From Edaphobacter sp. (GTDB taxonomy: Bacteria > Acidobacteriota > Terriglobia > Terriglobales > Acidobacteriaceae), in the NCBI RefSeq assembly GCF_028283685.1, contig NZ_JAPWKF010000001.1, forward strand, positions 186,001 to 250,000: a stretch of 64,000 bases of DNA, given 5' to 3'. Of the stretch, positions 33,492 through 43,352 are shown piece by piece. Each line of letters begins with the position of its first letter. The stretch's first letter is position 1. Position numbers and translations under genes: made by a program. The notes below the pieces were generated by a model that made no database searches, was not told the DNA's origin, and saw only the letters and a program-made list of their open reading frames with translations.

Positions 33492-34817
33492 TTAGAGGGG
33501 CTCCTGCCGGGTGATGACGGTCTGACCGTTCATGTATGGGACGAGGACATCGGGAACGCGCACGGAGCCGTCCTCCTGTTGATAGTTTTCGAGGACCGCA
33601 AGATAGGTGCGGCCGACGGCGAGGCCCGACCCATTGAGCGTGTGGAGATATTCGGATTTCTTGGCTCCCGCGGGACGATAGCGGATGTTGGCGCGACGTG
33701 CCTGGAAGTCGAGGAAGTTGGAGCAGGAGCTGATCTCTCGATAGAGCCCCTGACCGGGAAGCCATACTTCCAAATCGTAGGTCTTCGAGGAGGCAAAGCC
33801 CATGTCGCCGGTGCAGAGGAGCATGCGGCGGTAGGGAAGGCCGAGTTGCTCGAGTACGGTCTCTGCGTGCCGGGTGAGGGCTTCATGTTCTTCACTGGAT
33901 TTGGCCGGCGTGGTGAACTTGACCAGCTCAACCTTCTGGAACTGGTGCTGGCGGATCATGCCGCGGACATCCTTGCCGTAGCTGCCCGCCTCGGAGCGGA
34001 AGCAGGGGGTGTAGGCACAGAAGGAGACGGAGAGCTGTGCCTCGTCGAGGGTTTCGTCGCGCAGCAGATTGGTGACAGGGACTTCGGCTGTGGGAATGAG
34101 CCAGTGATCGCCATCCTGTAGCTCGCCGGCAACGTAGGCTCCCTTGTCATCGCAGTGGAAGAGATCTTCTGCGAACTTGGGCAGCTGGCCGGTGCCGAAG
34201 AGGCTCTTGGAGTTGACCATGTAGGGCGGCAGCACCTCGGTGTAGCCATGCTCGCGGGTGTGCAGGTCGATCATGAAGTTAGCGAGCGCTCGCTCAAGGC
34301 GGGCACCGGCGCCGAAGTGGACGACGAAGCGGGAGCCGGAGACCTTCGCCGCGCGGTTGAAGTCGAGGATGTTGAGCGCTTCGCCGATCTCCCAGTGTGG
34401 CTTTGGCGTGAAAGGGAACTGAGCCTTCTCGCCCCAGAGCTTCTCGATGCTGTTGCCGTGTTCGTCAGAGCCGACGGGAACCCCATCCTGGGGGAGATTG
34501 GGAATGGTCTGAAGGATGGTTCTGAGTCGTTCGTCCGCGGCCGTGGCACGGGCTTCGAGGGTCTCGAGATCGGCTTTCAGAGAACGGGTCTCTTCGGTGG
34601 CCGAGGTAGCGTCTTCACCGGCTTTACGGAGGCGAGCGATCTCTTCGGTGAGCTTGTTGCGGCGCGCCTTCAGCGATTCCACTTCGGTGATCGCCTCGCG
34701 ACGCTCGCGATCGATGGCTGCGAAGTCGCCCAGGGCGGTTGCAGGATTCATCCCGCGAGAGCGAAGTTTTTCTTCAACGATGGGCAGATTGGCCCGGACA
34801 AATGCTAAGTCGATCAT
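33492..34817 (-). CDS. serS: Seryl-tRNA synthetase
   Basis: A 441-residue class II enzyme that charges tRNA-Ser. The N-terminal helical arm (about 30-105) is a coiled coil for tRNA binding; residues from about 170 form the catalytic core. Motif 2 is FRSEAGSYGKDVRGMIRQHQ followed by FQKVELVKF, and motif 3 ends with LNGSGLAVGRTYLAVLENYQ. Length is within the usual 420-450. GGAAAGAA lies before the ATG. It is divergent from the phosphatase-like gene at 34919. Confidence 0.98.
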   Translation of the reverse strand: MIDLAFVRANLPIVEEKLRSRGMNPATALGDFAAIDRERREAITEVESLKARRNKLTEEIARLRKAGEDATSATEETRSLKADLETLEARATAADERLRTILQTIPNLPQDGVPVGSDEHGNSIEKLWGEKAQFPFTPKPHWEIGEALNILDFNRAAKVSGSRFVVHFGAGARLERALANFMIDLHTREHGYTEVLPPYMVNSKSLFGTGQLPKFAEDLFHCDDKGAYVAGELQDGDHWLIPTAEVPVTNLLRDETLDEAQLSVSFCAYTPCFRSEAGSYGKDVRGMIRQHQFQKVELVKFTTPAKSSEEHEALTRHAETVLEQLGLPYRRMLLCTGDMGFASSKTYDLEVWLPGQGLYREISSCSNFLDFQARRANIRYRPAGAKKSEYLHTLNGSGLAVGRTYLAVLENYQQEDGSVRVPDVLVPYMNGQTVITRQEPL

Positions 34818-34918
34818 TTCTTTCCTATTTTAGCGAGCTTTCGGCCTTGTGGCAGGGGGAGGGTCTTCTGCGTGCAAATGTAAGGATTTGTAAGAGTCGG
34901 ACGCGGTAATCTTATGCA

Positions 34919-36607
34919 ATGCGCCACGCTGTTGCTTTCCTTCTCCTGCTTGTTCTTCTTCTGCCCGGGGCTGTTCCGGCGCGAGCTGACGCTTACCACG
35001 CTACTCCCAAGCTGGTTGTCGTTCTGGTAATCGACCAGTTTCGTGGGGACTACCTGGACCGCTACCGCGACGACTTCAAGACGCCTAACGGCTTCAATCT
35101 GTTTCTGAAGAAGGGCGTTCACTTCACGGATTGCTACTACGATTACGCCAACCTGGTGACGGCGGCAGGGCATTCGACGATTGGAACAGGCAGCTACACG
35201 GACGGGCACAAGATCCCTATAAACGAGTGGTGGCAGAACGATGAGAACGGCAAGCCCGAGTTGGTGTCGTCGGTCAGCGACAAGCGCTATAAGCTCGTAG
35301 GTGTTCCCGAAGGAGGCGAGGTGTCGCCGGGAGCATCGCCTCACCGCGAGGCGGCTTCGACCCTGGGCGATGAGCTGACACTGGCGACGCAGGGGCGCGC
35401 CAAGGTCTTTGGCGTGTCGTTCAAGGACCGAGCAGCGATTCTGACCTCGGGACATTCCACCAAGGGCGCTTACTGGACCGATCACGATTCGGGAGCTTTT
35501 ATTACTTCGAGCTACTGGGAGCCGAAGCTTCCGGCGTGGGCCGAGTCGTTCAACGCGAGTGATGAGCGGAAGAAGGCGCGATCTGCTGCCGGGATTGCAA
35601 CCGGAAACTTTTATGAAGGTGTGGGAGGCACACCGGCAGGGGTGCAGTATCTGATCGACTTCACCGAGGATCTGGTGAAGAACGAAAACCTGGGGCATAG
35701 CGATGTGACAGATATGCTGACGCTTTCGATCAGCAACACGGACATCCTCGGCCACCGCGTTGGGCCGGATTCCCCGGAGCAGCGCAAGATGATCGATGCG
35801 GTGGACGTATCGCTGAACGACTTCTTCACCTTTCTGGATAAGCAGGTCGGTCTGCAGAACGTGGTGATTGCGCTTACCGGCGATCATGGCGTGGCCCCCA
35901 CGATGCGCGCTGCCAACGATGTGCAGATGCCGTCGGTCGCGATCAAGAGCGGTTCGGTGTTGAAGGCGCTGGAGGCGGCGCTGGACAAGAAGTGGCCGGT
36001 GAAGAAGGGCGATAAGTACGTTCTGGGTGGAGAGTATCCGTACATCCAGCTGAACCAGAAGGCCTTTGAGGCGGCACATGTCTCCGAGATGGAAGCGGAG
36101 AGTACGGCGGCTGAGGCGCTGGAGGACGTATTGGCAGCTCAGGACGCCGCGTATGGGGTCAAGAGTTCGAAGGCGGCGATGCCTGCGGACCGGGTAAGTG
36201 ATCCGGTTGGCATCGGAGCAGTTTATCCGGTCGCCAAGATGCGTCTGGGCGAGATTCCGGACACGGAACTGGGCCGTCGCATCATGCACAGCTACTCGCC
36301 GTACGTGGGCTGGGCACTGTGGGTGAACTTCAGCGCCTTCCAGTTCCCAGGCTCCGAGATGGGCGCGACGCACTATTCGTCCTATGCCTACGATCGTCAC
36401 GTTCCACTTGATTTTTACGGTGCGGGATTCATTCCGGGGACCTATCACGATCGGGTTGCGCCGGTGGATATCGCCGCGACCTTCGCTTCGATTCTGCGGG
36501 TGAACCAGCCTTCGAGTATTGAGGGCCATGTGCTGACGCAGGTGATGAAGCCGGATACGGGTGCCGGACTAGTTCCCGCGACGTCGCGGAAGGCAGCCAA
36601 GCGATGA
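34919..36607 (+). CDS. PafA-type exported alkaline phosphatase/phosphodiesterase
   Basis: A 562-residue member of the alkaline phosphatase superfamily. After a signal peptide (AFLLLLVLLLPGAVPARADA), VLVIDQFRGDYLDRY gives metal ligand D39, and NLVTAAGHSTIGTG gives the nucleophile T81, threonine as in PafA rather than serine as in PhoA. NTDILGHRVGPDS and LTGDHGVAPT supply further zinc ligands. It should hydrolyse phosphate monoesters in the periplasm. Its last 4 bp overlap the pyrD start, an odd pairing of an exported enzyme with a pyrimidine gene. Confidence 0.88.
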   Translation: MRHAVAFLLLLVLLLPGAVPARADAYHATPKLVVVLVIDQFRGDYLDRYRDDFKTPNGFNLFLKKGVHFTDCYYDYANLVTAAGHSTIGTGSYTDGHKIPINEWWQNDENGKPELVSSVSDKRYKLVGVPEGGEVSPGASPHREAASTLGDELTLATQGRAKVFGVSFKDRAAILTSGHSTKGAYWTDHDSGAFITSSYWEPKLPAWAESFNASDERKKARSAAGIATGNFYEGVGGTPAGVQYLIDFTEDLVKNENLGHSDVTDMLTLSISNTDILGHRVGPDSPEQRKMIDAVDVSLNDFFTFLDKQVGLQNVVIALTGDHGVAPTMRAANDVQMPSVAIKSGSVLKALEAALDKKWPVKKGDKYVLGGEYPYIQLNQKAFEAAHVSEMEAESTAAEALEDVLAAQDAAYGVKSSKAAMPADRVSDPVGIGAVYPVAKMRLGEIPDTELGRRIMHSYSPYVGWALWVNFSAFQFPGSEMGATHYSSYAYDRHVPLDFYGAGFIPGTYHDRVAPVDIAATFASILRVNQPSSIEGHVLTQVMKPDTGAGLVPATSRKAAKR

Positions 36608-37533
36608 GCTCGAATGCGCCGGACATGCGTGTCCAGATCGCCGGGGTGGAGCTGCAGTCACCCGTGATTGCAGCTAGCGGAACCTTCGGCTATGGGGTCG
36701 AGTTTGAGGAGATCGTTGCCTTCGACCGTATCGGAGCCTTTGTCACGAAGGGACTTTCACGCGAACCGATGCAGGGTAATCCGACGCCGAGGATCATTGA
36801 GACGGCGTCGGGCATGATCAACGCGATTGGGCTTCAGAATATGGGAGTGAAAGCCTTTGTCGAAGAGAAGCTCCCGAAGATTCGCGCGATGAAGGGCGCG
36901 GTCGTGATCGCCAACATCTTCGGCTATACGGTGGAGGATTGCCTGGAGGTGATCCGCGTGTTGAACGACGCGGAGGGCATCGCACTGTACGAGTTGAATG
37001 CGAGTTGCCCGAATACAAGCCACGGAGGAATCGCCTTTGGCGTGGACCCTGGCCTGCTGACGGAGCTGGTGTCCTGCACGAAGGCCGTGTGTAAGCGGCC
37101 GCTGATGGTGAAGCTCTCGCCGAATGTTACGAGTATGGCAGCCATGGCGCGTGTGGCCGAGGAAGCCGGGGCGGATGCAGTTTCACTGGTGAATACCTTC
37201 GTGTCGCTGGCAATCGATATTGAAACGCGAAAGCCGCGGATCGCGAACGTAACCGGAGGGCTCTCGGGGCCGGCGATCAAGCCGATTGCAGTGCGCATGG
37301 TTCACGATGCCTGGAAGGCGGTCAAGATTCCTGTCGTCGGGATGGGGGGAATCGTGCGTGCCGAGGATGCGGTGGAGTTCATGATGGCGGGAGCGACCGC
37401 CGTGCAGGTGGGGACGGCGAGCTATGCCGATCCGCGCGCGGTAGAGAACATTGCGAATGGAATGCTGCGGTGGTGCAGCGCGCATCGCGTCGAGCGAGCG
37501 AGCGAGCTGACGGGGTCGATTGTTCTGCCCTGA
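36604..37533 (+). CDS. pyrD: Dihydroorotate dehydrogenase, class 1B type
   Basis: A 309-residue flavoenzyme of pyrimidine synthesis that oxidises dihydroorotate to orotate. SPVIAASGTFGYG, TKGLSREPMQGNPTPRIIE and the catalytic cysteine in LNASCPNTSHGG are diagnostic; cysteine as base places it in class 1 (soluble), and the sequence is nearest the NAD-linked 1B type, which needs a PyrK partner. No pyrK is visible here. C-terminal PVVGMGGIVRAEDAVEFMMA binds FMN phosphate. The ATG overlaps the previous stop by 4 bp. purH follows 23 bp later. Confidence 0.95.
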   Translation: MSSNAPDMRVQIAGVELQSPVIAASGTFGYGVEFEEIVAFDRIGAFVTKGLSREPMQGNPTPRIIETASGMINAIGLQNMGVKAFVEEKLPKIRAMKGAVVIANIFGYTVEDCLEVIRVLNDAEGIALYELNASCPNTSHGGIAFGVDPGLLTELVSCTKAVCKRPLMVKLSPNVTSMAAMARVAEEAGADAVSLVNTFVSLAIDIETRKPRIANVTGGLSGPAIKPIAVRMVHDAWKAVKIPVVGMGGIVRAEDAVEFMMAGATAVQVGTASYADPRAVENIANGMLRWCSAHRVERASELTGSIVLP

Positions 37534-37556
37534 AAAGGCTCATAGAATAGAGGGTG

Positions 37557-39173
37557 ATGACTTCTCATAGTGCACCAGCCTCTGTCTCTGTCGATCTTCG
37601 TCCTGTCCGCCGTGCTCTTTTGTCTGTTACGGATAAGACCGGCCTTGTTGAATTTGCCCGTGTGCTGGATAGCCATGGGGTGGAGCTGGTTTCGACCGGC
37701 GGTACGGCCAAGGCGCTGCGTGACGCCGGCCTGACGGTCAAGGACATCAGCGAGTTGACCGGATTTCCGGAGATGCTGGACGGCCGGGTAAAGACGCTTC
37801 ACCCCAAGGTTCATGGCGGCATCCTGCACATGCGCGGCAATGCGGAGCATGTGGCGGCGGTGGAGTCGCATGGCATCGAGCCGATCGACATGGTGGTGGT
37901 CAATCTCTATGCCTTTGAAAAGACAGCGCAGAAGCCGGGCGTCAACTTTGCCGATGTGATTGAGAACATCGATATCGGCGGCCCGTCGATGGTGCGGTCT
38001 GCGGCGAAGAACTTCGAGGATGTTGCGATTGTCACGTCCGTGGATGACTATTTGCGGTTGTCGGAGGAGCTGGAGGCACAGAAGGGAAGTCTTTCGCGTG
38101 CAACACGCTGGAGGCTGGCCAAGCAGGCGTTTGCTGTGACGGCAGCGTATGACGCAGGTATTGCGACGGCCCTGGAGGCGATCGAGGCTCCTCTGGGCGC
38201 GGCAGCCTTTTCCATGGAACTGCCGGAGACGCTGCGGATTATCGATCGTCGGAGCCAGACGCTGCGTTACGGCGAGAATCCGCACCAGAAGGCGGCTCTT
38301 TACGTAGATGGTAGTGGCAAGGGCGTGGCAGCTGCCGAACAGTTGCAGGGCAAGGAGTTGAGCTACAACAACCTGGTTGACCTCGATGCCTGCTGGGAGC
38401 TGGTCAGTGAGTTCGATGCGGCGGCAGACGCCGTCGTCGCGATTATCAAGCATACGAATCCCTGCGGTGCTTCTACTGGCGCGACTGTACTCGAGGCGTA
38501 CAAGCGTGCTCTTGAGGCCGATCCGATCTCCGCGTTTGGTGGCGTGATTGGAATCAACCGAGAGGTGGACGGTGCGGCGGCGGAGGAGATTGCCAAGCTT
38601 TTTGTTGAGGCGATTGTTGCCCCCGGCTTTACACAAGAGGCGCTTGAACGGTTTGCGGCAAAGAAGAACCTTCGACTGGTGAAGATTGTTCCGGCTGAGA
38701 CGCCGCGGGTGATCAAGCAGGTTTCGGGTGGTCTGCTGGTGCAGGATGCCGATCGCCTGCGGATCACCGAGGCCGAGCTGAAGGTGGTGACGGAGCGGAC
38801 GCCGACGCAGGAAGAGATGCGTGCACTGCTGTTCTCCTGGCGCGTCTGCAAGCATGTGAAGTCGAATGCCATTGTGTATGCGCGTTATTCGGACGGCCAT
38901 GGTCAGACGGTGGGAGTCGGCGCTGGCCAGATGAGTCGCGTTGATGCAGCACGATTTGGTGCGATGAAGGCGGTTCTGCCGCTGGCCGGTACGGTCGCGG
39001 CGTCGGATGCCTTCTTCCCCTTCCCGGACGGTTTGGAGACGATTGCAGCCGCTGGAGCGACTGCGGTTATTCAGCCTGGCGGGTCGGTAAAGGATGCTGA
39101 CGTGATTGCAGCGGCCAACCGTCTGGGGGTCGCTATGGTCTTTACGGGGGCGCGCCATTTCCGGCACGGGTGA
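37557..39173 (+). CDS. purH: Bifunctional AICAR formyltransferase / IMP cyclohydrolase
   Basis: A 538-residue enzyme for the last two steps of IMP synthesis. The N-terminal MGS-like cyclohydrolase domain has LVSTGGTAKALRDAGL, DGRVKTLHPKVHGGIL and DIGGPSMVRSAAKN; the C-terminal formyltransferase has SQTLRYGENPHQKAALY and the catalytic KHTNPCGAS. The end FPFPDGLETIAAAGATAVIQ is standard. A GTG lies directly before the chosen ATG at 37557, so the start could be one codon earlier. It probably shares a transcript with pyrD. Confidence 0.97.
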   Translation: MTSHSAPASVSVDLRPVRRALLSVTDKTGLVEFARVLDSHGVELVSTGGTAKALRDAGLTVKDISELTGFPEMLDGRVKTLHPKVHGGILHMRGNAEHVAAVESHGIEPIDMVVVNLYAFEKTAQKPGVNFADVIENIDIGGPSMVRSAAKNFEDVAIVTSVDDYLRLSEELEAQKGSLSRATRWRLAKQAFAVTAAYDAGIATALEAIEAPLGAAAFSMELPETLRIIDRRSQTLRYGENPHQKAALYVDGSGKGVAAAEQLQGKELSYNNLVDLDACWELVSEFDAAADAVVAIIKHTNPCGASTGATVLEAYKRALEADPISAFGGVIGINREVDGAAAEEIAKLFVEAIVAPGFTQEALERFAAKKNLRLVKIVPAETPRVIKQVSGGLLVQDADRLRITEAELKVVTERTPTQEEMRALLFSWRVCKHVKSNAIVYARYSDGHGQTVGVGAGQMSRVDAARFGAMKAVLPLAGTVAASDAFFPFPDGLETIAAAGATAVIQPGGSVKDADVIAAANRLGVAMVFTGARHFRHG

Positions 39174-39342
39174 GGGAAAGATGGTTATAATCACCGCCAA
39201 GCCATCCATAGCTGTGGTTCCGGCAAGGCGGTTTGCAGCCAATTGAATGGAGCCGCCGTCTAAATGGCATATTCGCCACGGCGGCGGCCCAGTAGTTTTG
39301 TGGAAGTCACTCAAATCAAGGCGGCACAGGAAGTTATCGACG

Positions 39343-41412
39343 ATGAGCCCATTTATGCGTGCCTCCATCCTCCGGTTGATTCCCGCAGCAGCGTTTCTGG
39401 CGGCGGTTCAGGTGTCGGCTCAGACCACACCTGCAGCGGATACGACAAAGTCCGTGGATCGGTCAGCGGCTTACTACCACTACGGCCTCGCACACATGTA
39501 CGAGGACATGGCGGTGAATGCAGGCCGGCCGGACTTCGCGACGCAGGCAGTTGAGGAGTACAAGCTTGCGCTGGATGCGGATCCGACGTCGAGCCTGTTG
39601 CAGGACGGTCTGGCGGAACTTTACTTCAAGATTGGCAGGATTCGCGAGGCGGTGGGTGCCGCTCAGGATCAAGTGAAGAAGAACCCGGATGACACCGCGG
39701 CCCACGAGCTGCTAGGCAAGGTCTACCTGCGGTCGCTTGGCGATATGCAGAGCCAGCAATCGACGCAGATGCTGAAGATGGCAATCGCAGAATATGAGAA
39801 GCTCGCAGCGTTGAAGCCGGATGACGTCGAGACGCGCCTGTTACTCGGTCAGCTGTATGGGCTGAATCACGATTCGGCGAAGGCAGAGTCGGAGTTCAAG
39901 GCGGCCCAGAAGATCGATGGGGGTTCAGAAGATGTCGTTCTGAACATGTATCGCCTTTACACCGAGCAGGGCGATTTTCTGCGTGCTGCCGATGTTCTGA
40001 AGTCGATTCCTGCAGACGATCGTAGCGCGCGGATTGATTTTGCGCTTGGCGCCACGTACGACCAGCTGCGCAAGCCGAAGGATGCCGTTGCATCGTATCG
40101 CCGCGCTCTCGATGACGATCCAGACAATGTCGATACCGAGCGTGGACTGGCAAATGCGCTGTTGTCGGACGGCCAGCTGGACGAGGCGCTCAAGCTGTTC
40201 AACACGATTGTGACGGCAGAGCCGCAGGATGCGCAGTCTTTGATCAAGATCGCGGATATCCAGCGCCAGCAGGGCCATTACGATCAGGCACTGGCAACAA
40301 TCGAGAAGGCCAAGCCGCTGGCCCAGGATTCCGTTGAGCTGAATTACAACGAGGCGCTGATCTACGACACGCTTGGTCGGTACGACGAAGCCATCGCGAC
40401 GCTGCGTAACCTGCTGGAGGGTACGGCTCACACTGACGGCAAGTATACGGATGGAGAGAAGGGGAATCGCGCGATCTTTCTGGAGCGCATGGCCCTGATC
40501 TATAAGGAACAGAACAAGACGACAGAAGCCGTGGACGTCTACAAGCAGATGGTGCTGATGGGTGGCGACTTTGCACGTAGCGGCTACCAGGGGCAGGTGG
40601 ACTGCTACCGCGATGCTCACATGTGGAAGGAAGCGACCGCGATTGCCGCCGATGCCGCGAAGGCGATGCCAAAGGACCAGAGTGTGGTTCTGATGTACGC
40701 GGGACAGCTTGCGGATACGGGTAATGTCAAAGAGGGGGTTGCCCTGGCGAAGTCGCAGCTGTCGTCGAGCGGCAAGGCGCAGGGCGACCGTGAGGTCCAC
40801 CTGGCAATGGCGAACATCTACATTCGCATGAAGGAGTGGGCGGAGGCGAACGCCGAGTTGGGCGCAGCCGAGTCACTTTCGGAGAAGCCGGAAGAGAAGC
40901 TGTATGTCTACTTCCTGCGCGGGACGCTGGCAGATCGTCAGAAGCAGTACGACGCAGCAGAGGCCCAATTCCGCCGTGCGTTGGCCATCGATCCACAGAA
41001 TGGAACGATTCTGAACTACCTGGGCTACATGCTCGCGGATCGCGGTGTTCGTCTGAGCGAGGCTCTGACCATGATTCAGAAGGCCGTTGAGCTTGATCCG
41101 CAGAACTACGCTTACCTGGACTCGCTGGGGTGGGCGTACTACAAGACGGGACAGTACGCTCTTGCGGAGGAGAATATCCGCAAGGCCAATGAGCGGAACA
41201 GCGGCGATCCGACGATCCACGATCATCTTGGCGAGGTGTATGAGAAGACAGGCAAGCTGAAGCTGGCTGTTACGCAGTGGGAGCGTTCGCTGACCGAATA
41301 CTCGAACTCGTTGCCTGCCGATGCTGACCCGGAGGATGTCGCGAAGGTGCAGCACAAGCTGGATACGGCCCGGGTGAAGCTGGCAAAGCTGAATGCGGCG
41401 CAGGTGAAATAA
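39343..41412 (+). CDS. Exported protein with many TPR repeats
   Basis: A 689-residue periplasmic scaffold-like protein. A signal peptide (ILRLIPAAAFLAAVQVSAQT) is followed by about 14 tetratricopeptide-like units through the whole length, clearest near the end: AEAQFRRALAIDPQNGTILN, QKAVELDPQNYAYLDSLGWA and EENIRKANERNSGDPTIHDH. There is no catalytic domain. The ATG at 39343 has AGGAAG about 9 bp upstream; the frame runs open for 32 codons before it but without signal features. A strong hairpin follows the stop. Confidence 0.85.
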   Translation: MSPFMRASILRLIPAAAFLAAVQVSAQTTPAADTTKSVDRSAAYYHYGLAHMYEDMAVNAGRPDFATQAVEEYKLALDADPTSSLLQDGLAELYFKIGRIREAVGAAQDQVKKNPDDTAAHELLGKVYLRSLGDMQSQQSTQMLKMAIAEYEKLAALKPDDVETRLLLGQLYGLNHDSAKAESEFKAAQKIDGGSEDVVLNMYRLYTEQGDFLRAADVLKSIPADDRSARIDFALGATYDQLRKPKDAVASYRRALDDDPDNVDTERGLANALLSDGQLDEALKLFNTIVTAEPQDAQSLIKIADIQRQQGHYDQALATIEKAKPLAQDSVELNYNEALIYDTLGRYDEAIATLRNLLEGTAHTDGKYTDGEKGNRAIFLERMALIYKEQNKTTEAVDVYKQMVLMGGDFARSGYQGQVDCYRDAHMWKEATAIAADAAKAMPKDQSVVLMYAGQLADTGNVKEGVALAKSQLSSSGKAQGDREVHLAMANIYIRMKEWAEANAELGAAESLSEKPEEKLYVYFLRGTLADRQKQYDAAEAQFRRALAIDPQNGTILNYLGYMLADRGVRLSEALTMIQKAVELDPQNYAYLDSLGWAYYKTGQYALAEENIRKANERNSGDPTIHDHLGEVYEKTGKLKLAVTQWERSLTEYSNSLPADADPEDVAKVQHKLDTARVKLAKLNAAQVK

Positions 41413-41432
41413 ACAATCTTTCGTGAACGGTA

Positions 41433-41471
41433 CTGTGGCACGCCGCTAAGAAACGGCGTGCCACAGCTATT
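41433..41471 (+). terminator. Strong hairpin terminator after the TPR gene
   Basis: A perfect 13-bp stem CTGTGGCACGCCG (41433-41445) and CGGCGTGCCACAG (41454-41466) with an 8-nt loop, followed by CTATTT. The T-run is weak, but the position 20 bp after the stop fits. Confidence 0.75.
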
Positions 41472-41505
41472 TCATAGAGAGGCATCCGTTACACTCAGGT
41501 TTGCG

Positions 41506-42648
41506 ATGGGGAACGATCTCAGTTACTGTGCGGTGCTTGGGGATTCCAATGATCCTCTGACGGCGCGCGTCTATCCGGCGCCGGCACGGTCTGGCAGAAC
41601 AGAATTTCAGCGCGATCGCGAGAGGGTGGTGCAGTCGCGTGCCTTTCGTCGCCTCGCCGGAAAAACTCAGGTATTCACCAGCCGTTCTTCGGATCACTTT
41701 CGCAGCCGGCTGACCCATACCATCGAGGTTGGAGAGATCGCTCGCGCAGCGGCGACGGCGCTGGGGCTCAATGAGAGTCTGGCAGAGACGCTGGCGCTGG
41801 TACATGACATCGGCCACCCTCCATTTGGGCATGCCGGTGAGCGTGCATTGGATCGTTGCCTGCTCCAGCATGGCCGGAGCTTCGACCATAACCTCCATGC
41901 GTTGCGAATCGTGGAGCACTTCGAGCAGCGCTATGCGGCTCATCGCGGTCTGAATCTTACGCTGGGCGTTCGCGAGGGAATCATCAAGCACTCGCGCGAC
42001 TATCGTCCCGAGGAGCACCCGGAGTTAGCCGAATACCTGCTGGCAGAGAGGCCGCCGCTCGAGGCTCAGCTGATTGATCTGGCGGATGAGATCGCCTATC
42101 TGACGGCGGATCTTGATGACGGTGTGGAGTCGGGTCTGCTTGAGATCGGGCACATCCGGGAGCATGTCACGATCCTGGGCCGATGCTATCGCATGGTCGA
42201 AGCGAAGCATGCCGGCGTGGAGGAGAAGTACCTCTTTCATGAAGCGCTGCAGTTGATGCAGAACACGCTGACCGATGACCTGATTGCCAATACATTGAAG
42301 AACACGCGGGAGATGGGCGCAGAGACGCTTGCGGATATCCGATGCCACGGCCGACGCCTGGCCGTTTTCTCGGAGCAGGCGGAGTCGGAGCGTCTGGAAG
42401 AAAAACGTTATCTGTACGACACGCTGTACACCTGCGATGCCCTGGAGCTGGAGCACGACAAAGCGGAAGAGGTGGTCACGACTCTGTTCAACTTCTGGAT
42501 CGCGTATCCAGAGGAGCTTCCCCCAAGCTATGTCGGCGAAATTGAGCAGGAAGGGCTGGCGAGGGTGGTGGGGGACTATATCGCGGGCATGACAGACAGC
42601 TTCATCCTTGAGCAGTACGCGCAGGTCAAACGCGCGGTCCGTCGATAG
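41506..42648 (+). CDS. dgt: dGTPase-like HD-domain triphosphohydrolase
   Basis: A 380-residue HD-family enzyme that cleaves dGTP to deoxyguanosine and triphosphate, lowering dNTP pools. QSRAFRRLAGKTQVF, SRLTHTIEVGEIARAAAT and the HD motif LVHDIGHPPFGHAGE followed by FDHNLHALRIVEHF are diagnostic. DLADEIAYLTADLDDGVESG gives the fourth metal aspartate. The chosen ATG lies beyond the upstream hairpin; the open frame before it overlaps that hairpin. The assignment to dGTPase rather than another dNTPase is by family. Confidence 0.9.
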   Translation: MGNDLSYCAVLGDSNDPLTARVYPAPARSGRTEFQRDRERVVQSRAFRRLAGKTQVFTSRSSDHFRSRLTHTIEVGEIARAAATALGLNESLAETLALVHDIGHPPFGHAGERALDRCLLQHGRSFDHNLHALRIVEHFEQRYAAHRGLNLTLGVREGIIKHSRDYRPEEHPELAEYLLAERPPLEAQLIDLADEIAYLTADLDDGVESGLLEIGHIREHVTILGRCYRMVEAKHAGVEEKYLFHEALQLMQNTLTDDLIANTLKNTREMGAETLADIRCHGRRLAVFSEQAESERLEEKRYLYDTLYTCDALELEHDKAEEVVTTLFNFWIAYPEELPPSYVGEIEQEGLARVVGDYIAGMTDSFILEQYAQVKRAVRR

Positions 42649-42716
42649 AGACGTTAGCCGTCGGGCCAGTAAAAGAAACACTCACTTGGTTGAACAGGGA
42701 GTAGAATTCCGCCACG

Positions 42717-43352
42717 ATGAGCTTTTCGCCTGCCAGTATTGCGGCGTTGATAGTAGCTGCCAGTTTCGCAGGCGGTCTGAACATCTATGCCACAGTGCTG
42801 ACGCTGGGGCTTCTCGCGCGAACGCATTGGGTTGCACTTCCTCCCGGGTTGGACGGGCTCGGAAGCCCATGGGTTCTGGTTACCTGCGGCCTGCTGTTTG
42901 TGCTGGAGTTTTTCGCGGACAAAATCCCCGGGTTCGACATGGTCTGGAATGCGCTTCAGACGGTGGTTCGCATCCCCGTAGCTGGACTGATTGCATACCA
43001 TGCAAGTTCCCAGCTTTCGCCGCAGATGCAGATCTTCGCGGCTGGGCTCGGCGGCGTGATCGCCATGATTGCACATGGCTCGAAGACCGCTGTGCGTGCA
43101 GCGGTCACTCCGAGTCCGGAGCCGATCTCGAATATCGCGTTGAGCACTACGGAAGATGTCTTTGCGGTTGGGCTGACGTGGTTCGCCACCCACCATCCGA
43201 TGATCGCCGCTACGATCGCCATTGTTCTGCTGATCGCCGCGTTGCTTGCGGCTCGAGCGGTGGTGCGTGCGATCCAGCGTCTCCTTCGAAAGCTCTTTGG
43301 TGTCGAGTCTGAAGAGAGTCCGGCGATAGAAGGAAAGCGACCTCTGCTCTAA
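42717..43352 (+). CDS. DUF4126-family membrane protein (second copy)
   Basis: A 211-residue protein with about five hydrophobic helices. SFAGGLNIYATVLTLGLLAR, LLFVLEFFADKIPGFDMVWN and ALQTVVRIPVAGLIAYHA match DUF4126 better than the shorter paralogue at 30494. The family is membrane-bound and without known function. A basic C-terminal tail (AIQRLLRKLF) is probably cytoplasmic. Its stop overlaps that of the convergent M23 gene by 4 bp. Confidence 0.82.
   Translation: MSFSPASIAALIVAASFAGGLNIYATVLTLGLLARTHWVALPPGLDGLGSPWVLVTCGLLFVLEFFADKIPGFDMVWNALQTVVRIPVAGLIAYHASSQLSPQMQIFAAGLGGVIAMIAHGSKTAVRAAVTPSPEPISNIALSTTEDVFAVGLTWFATHHPMIAATIAIVLLIAALLAARAVVRAIQRLLRKLFGVESEESPAIEGKRPLL

Noticed and set aside
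34814..36529. Long open frame opposite the PafA-like gene (571 codons)
   Set aside because: Shadow of a real gene; composition not protein-like.
39252..39285. GCCGCCGT/ACGGCGGC inverted repeat before the large TPR gene as terminator of purH
   Set aside because: The 18-nt loop and missing T-run make it weak; left out of the feature list.
37422..39368. Long open frame opposite pyrD/purH (648 codons)
   Set aside because: Same shadow effect; spans two certain genes and has no recognisable motif.
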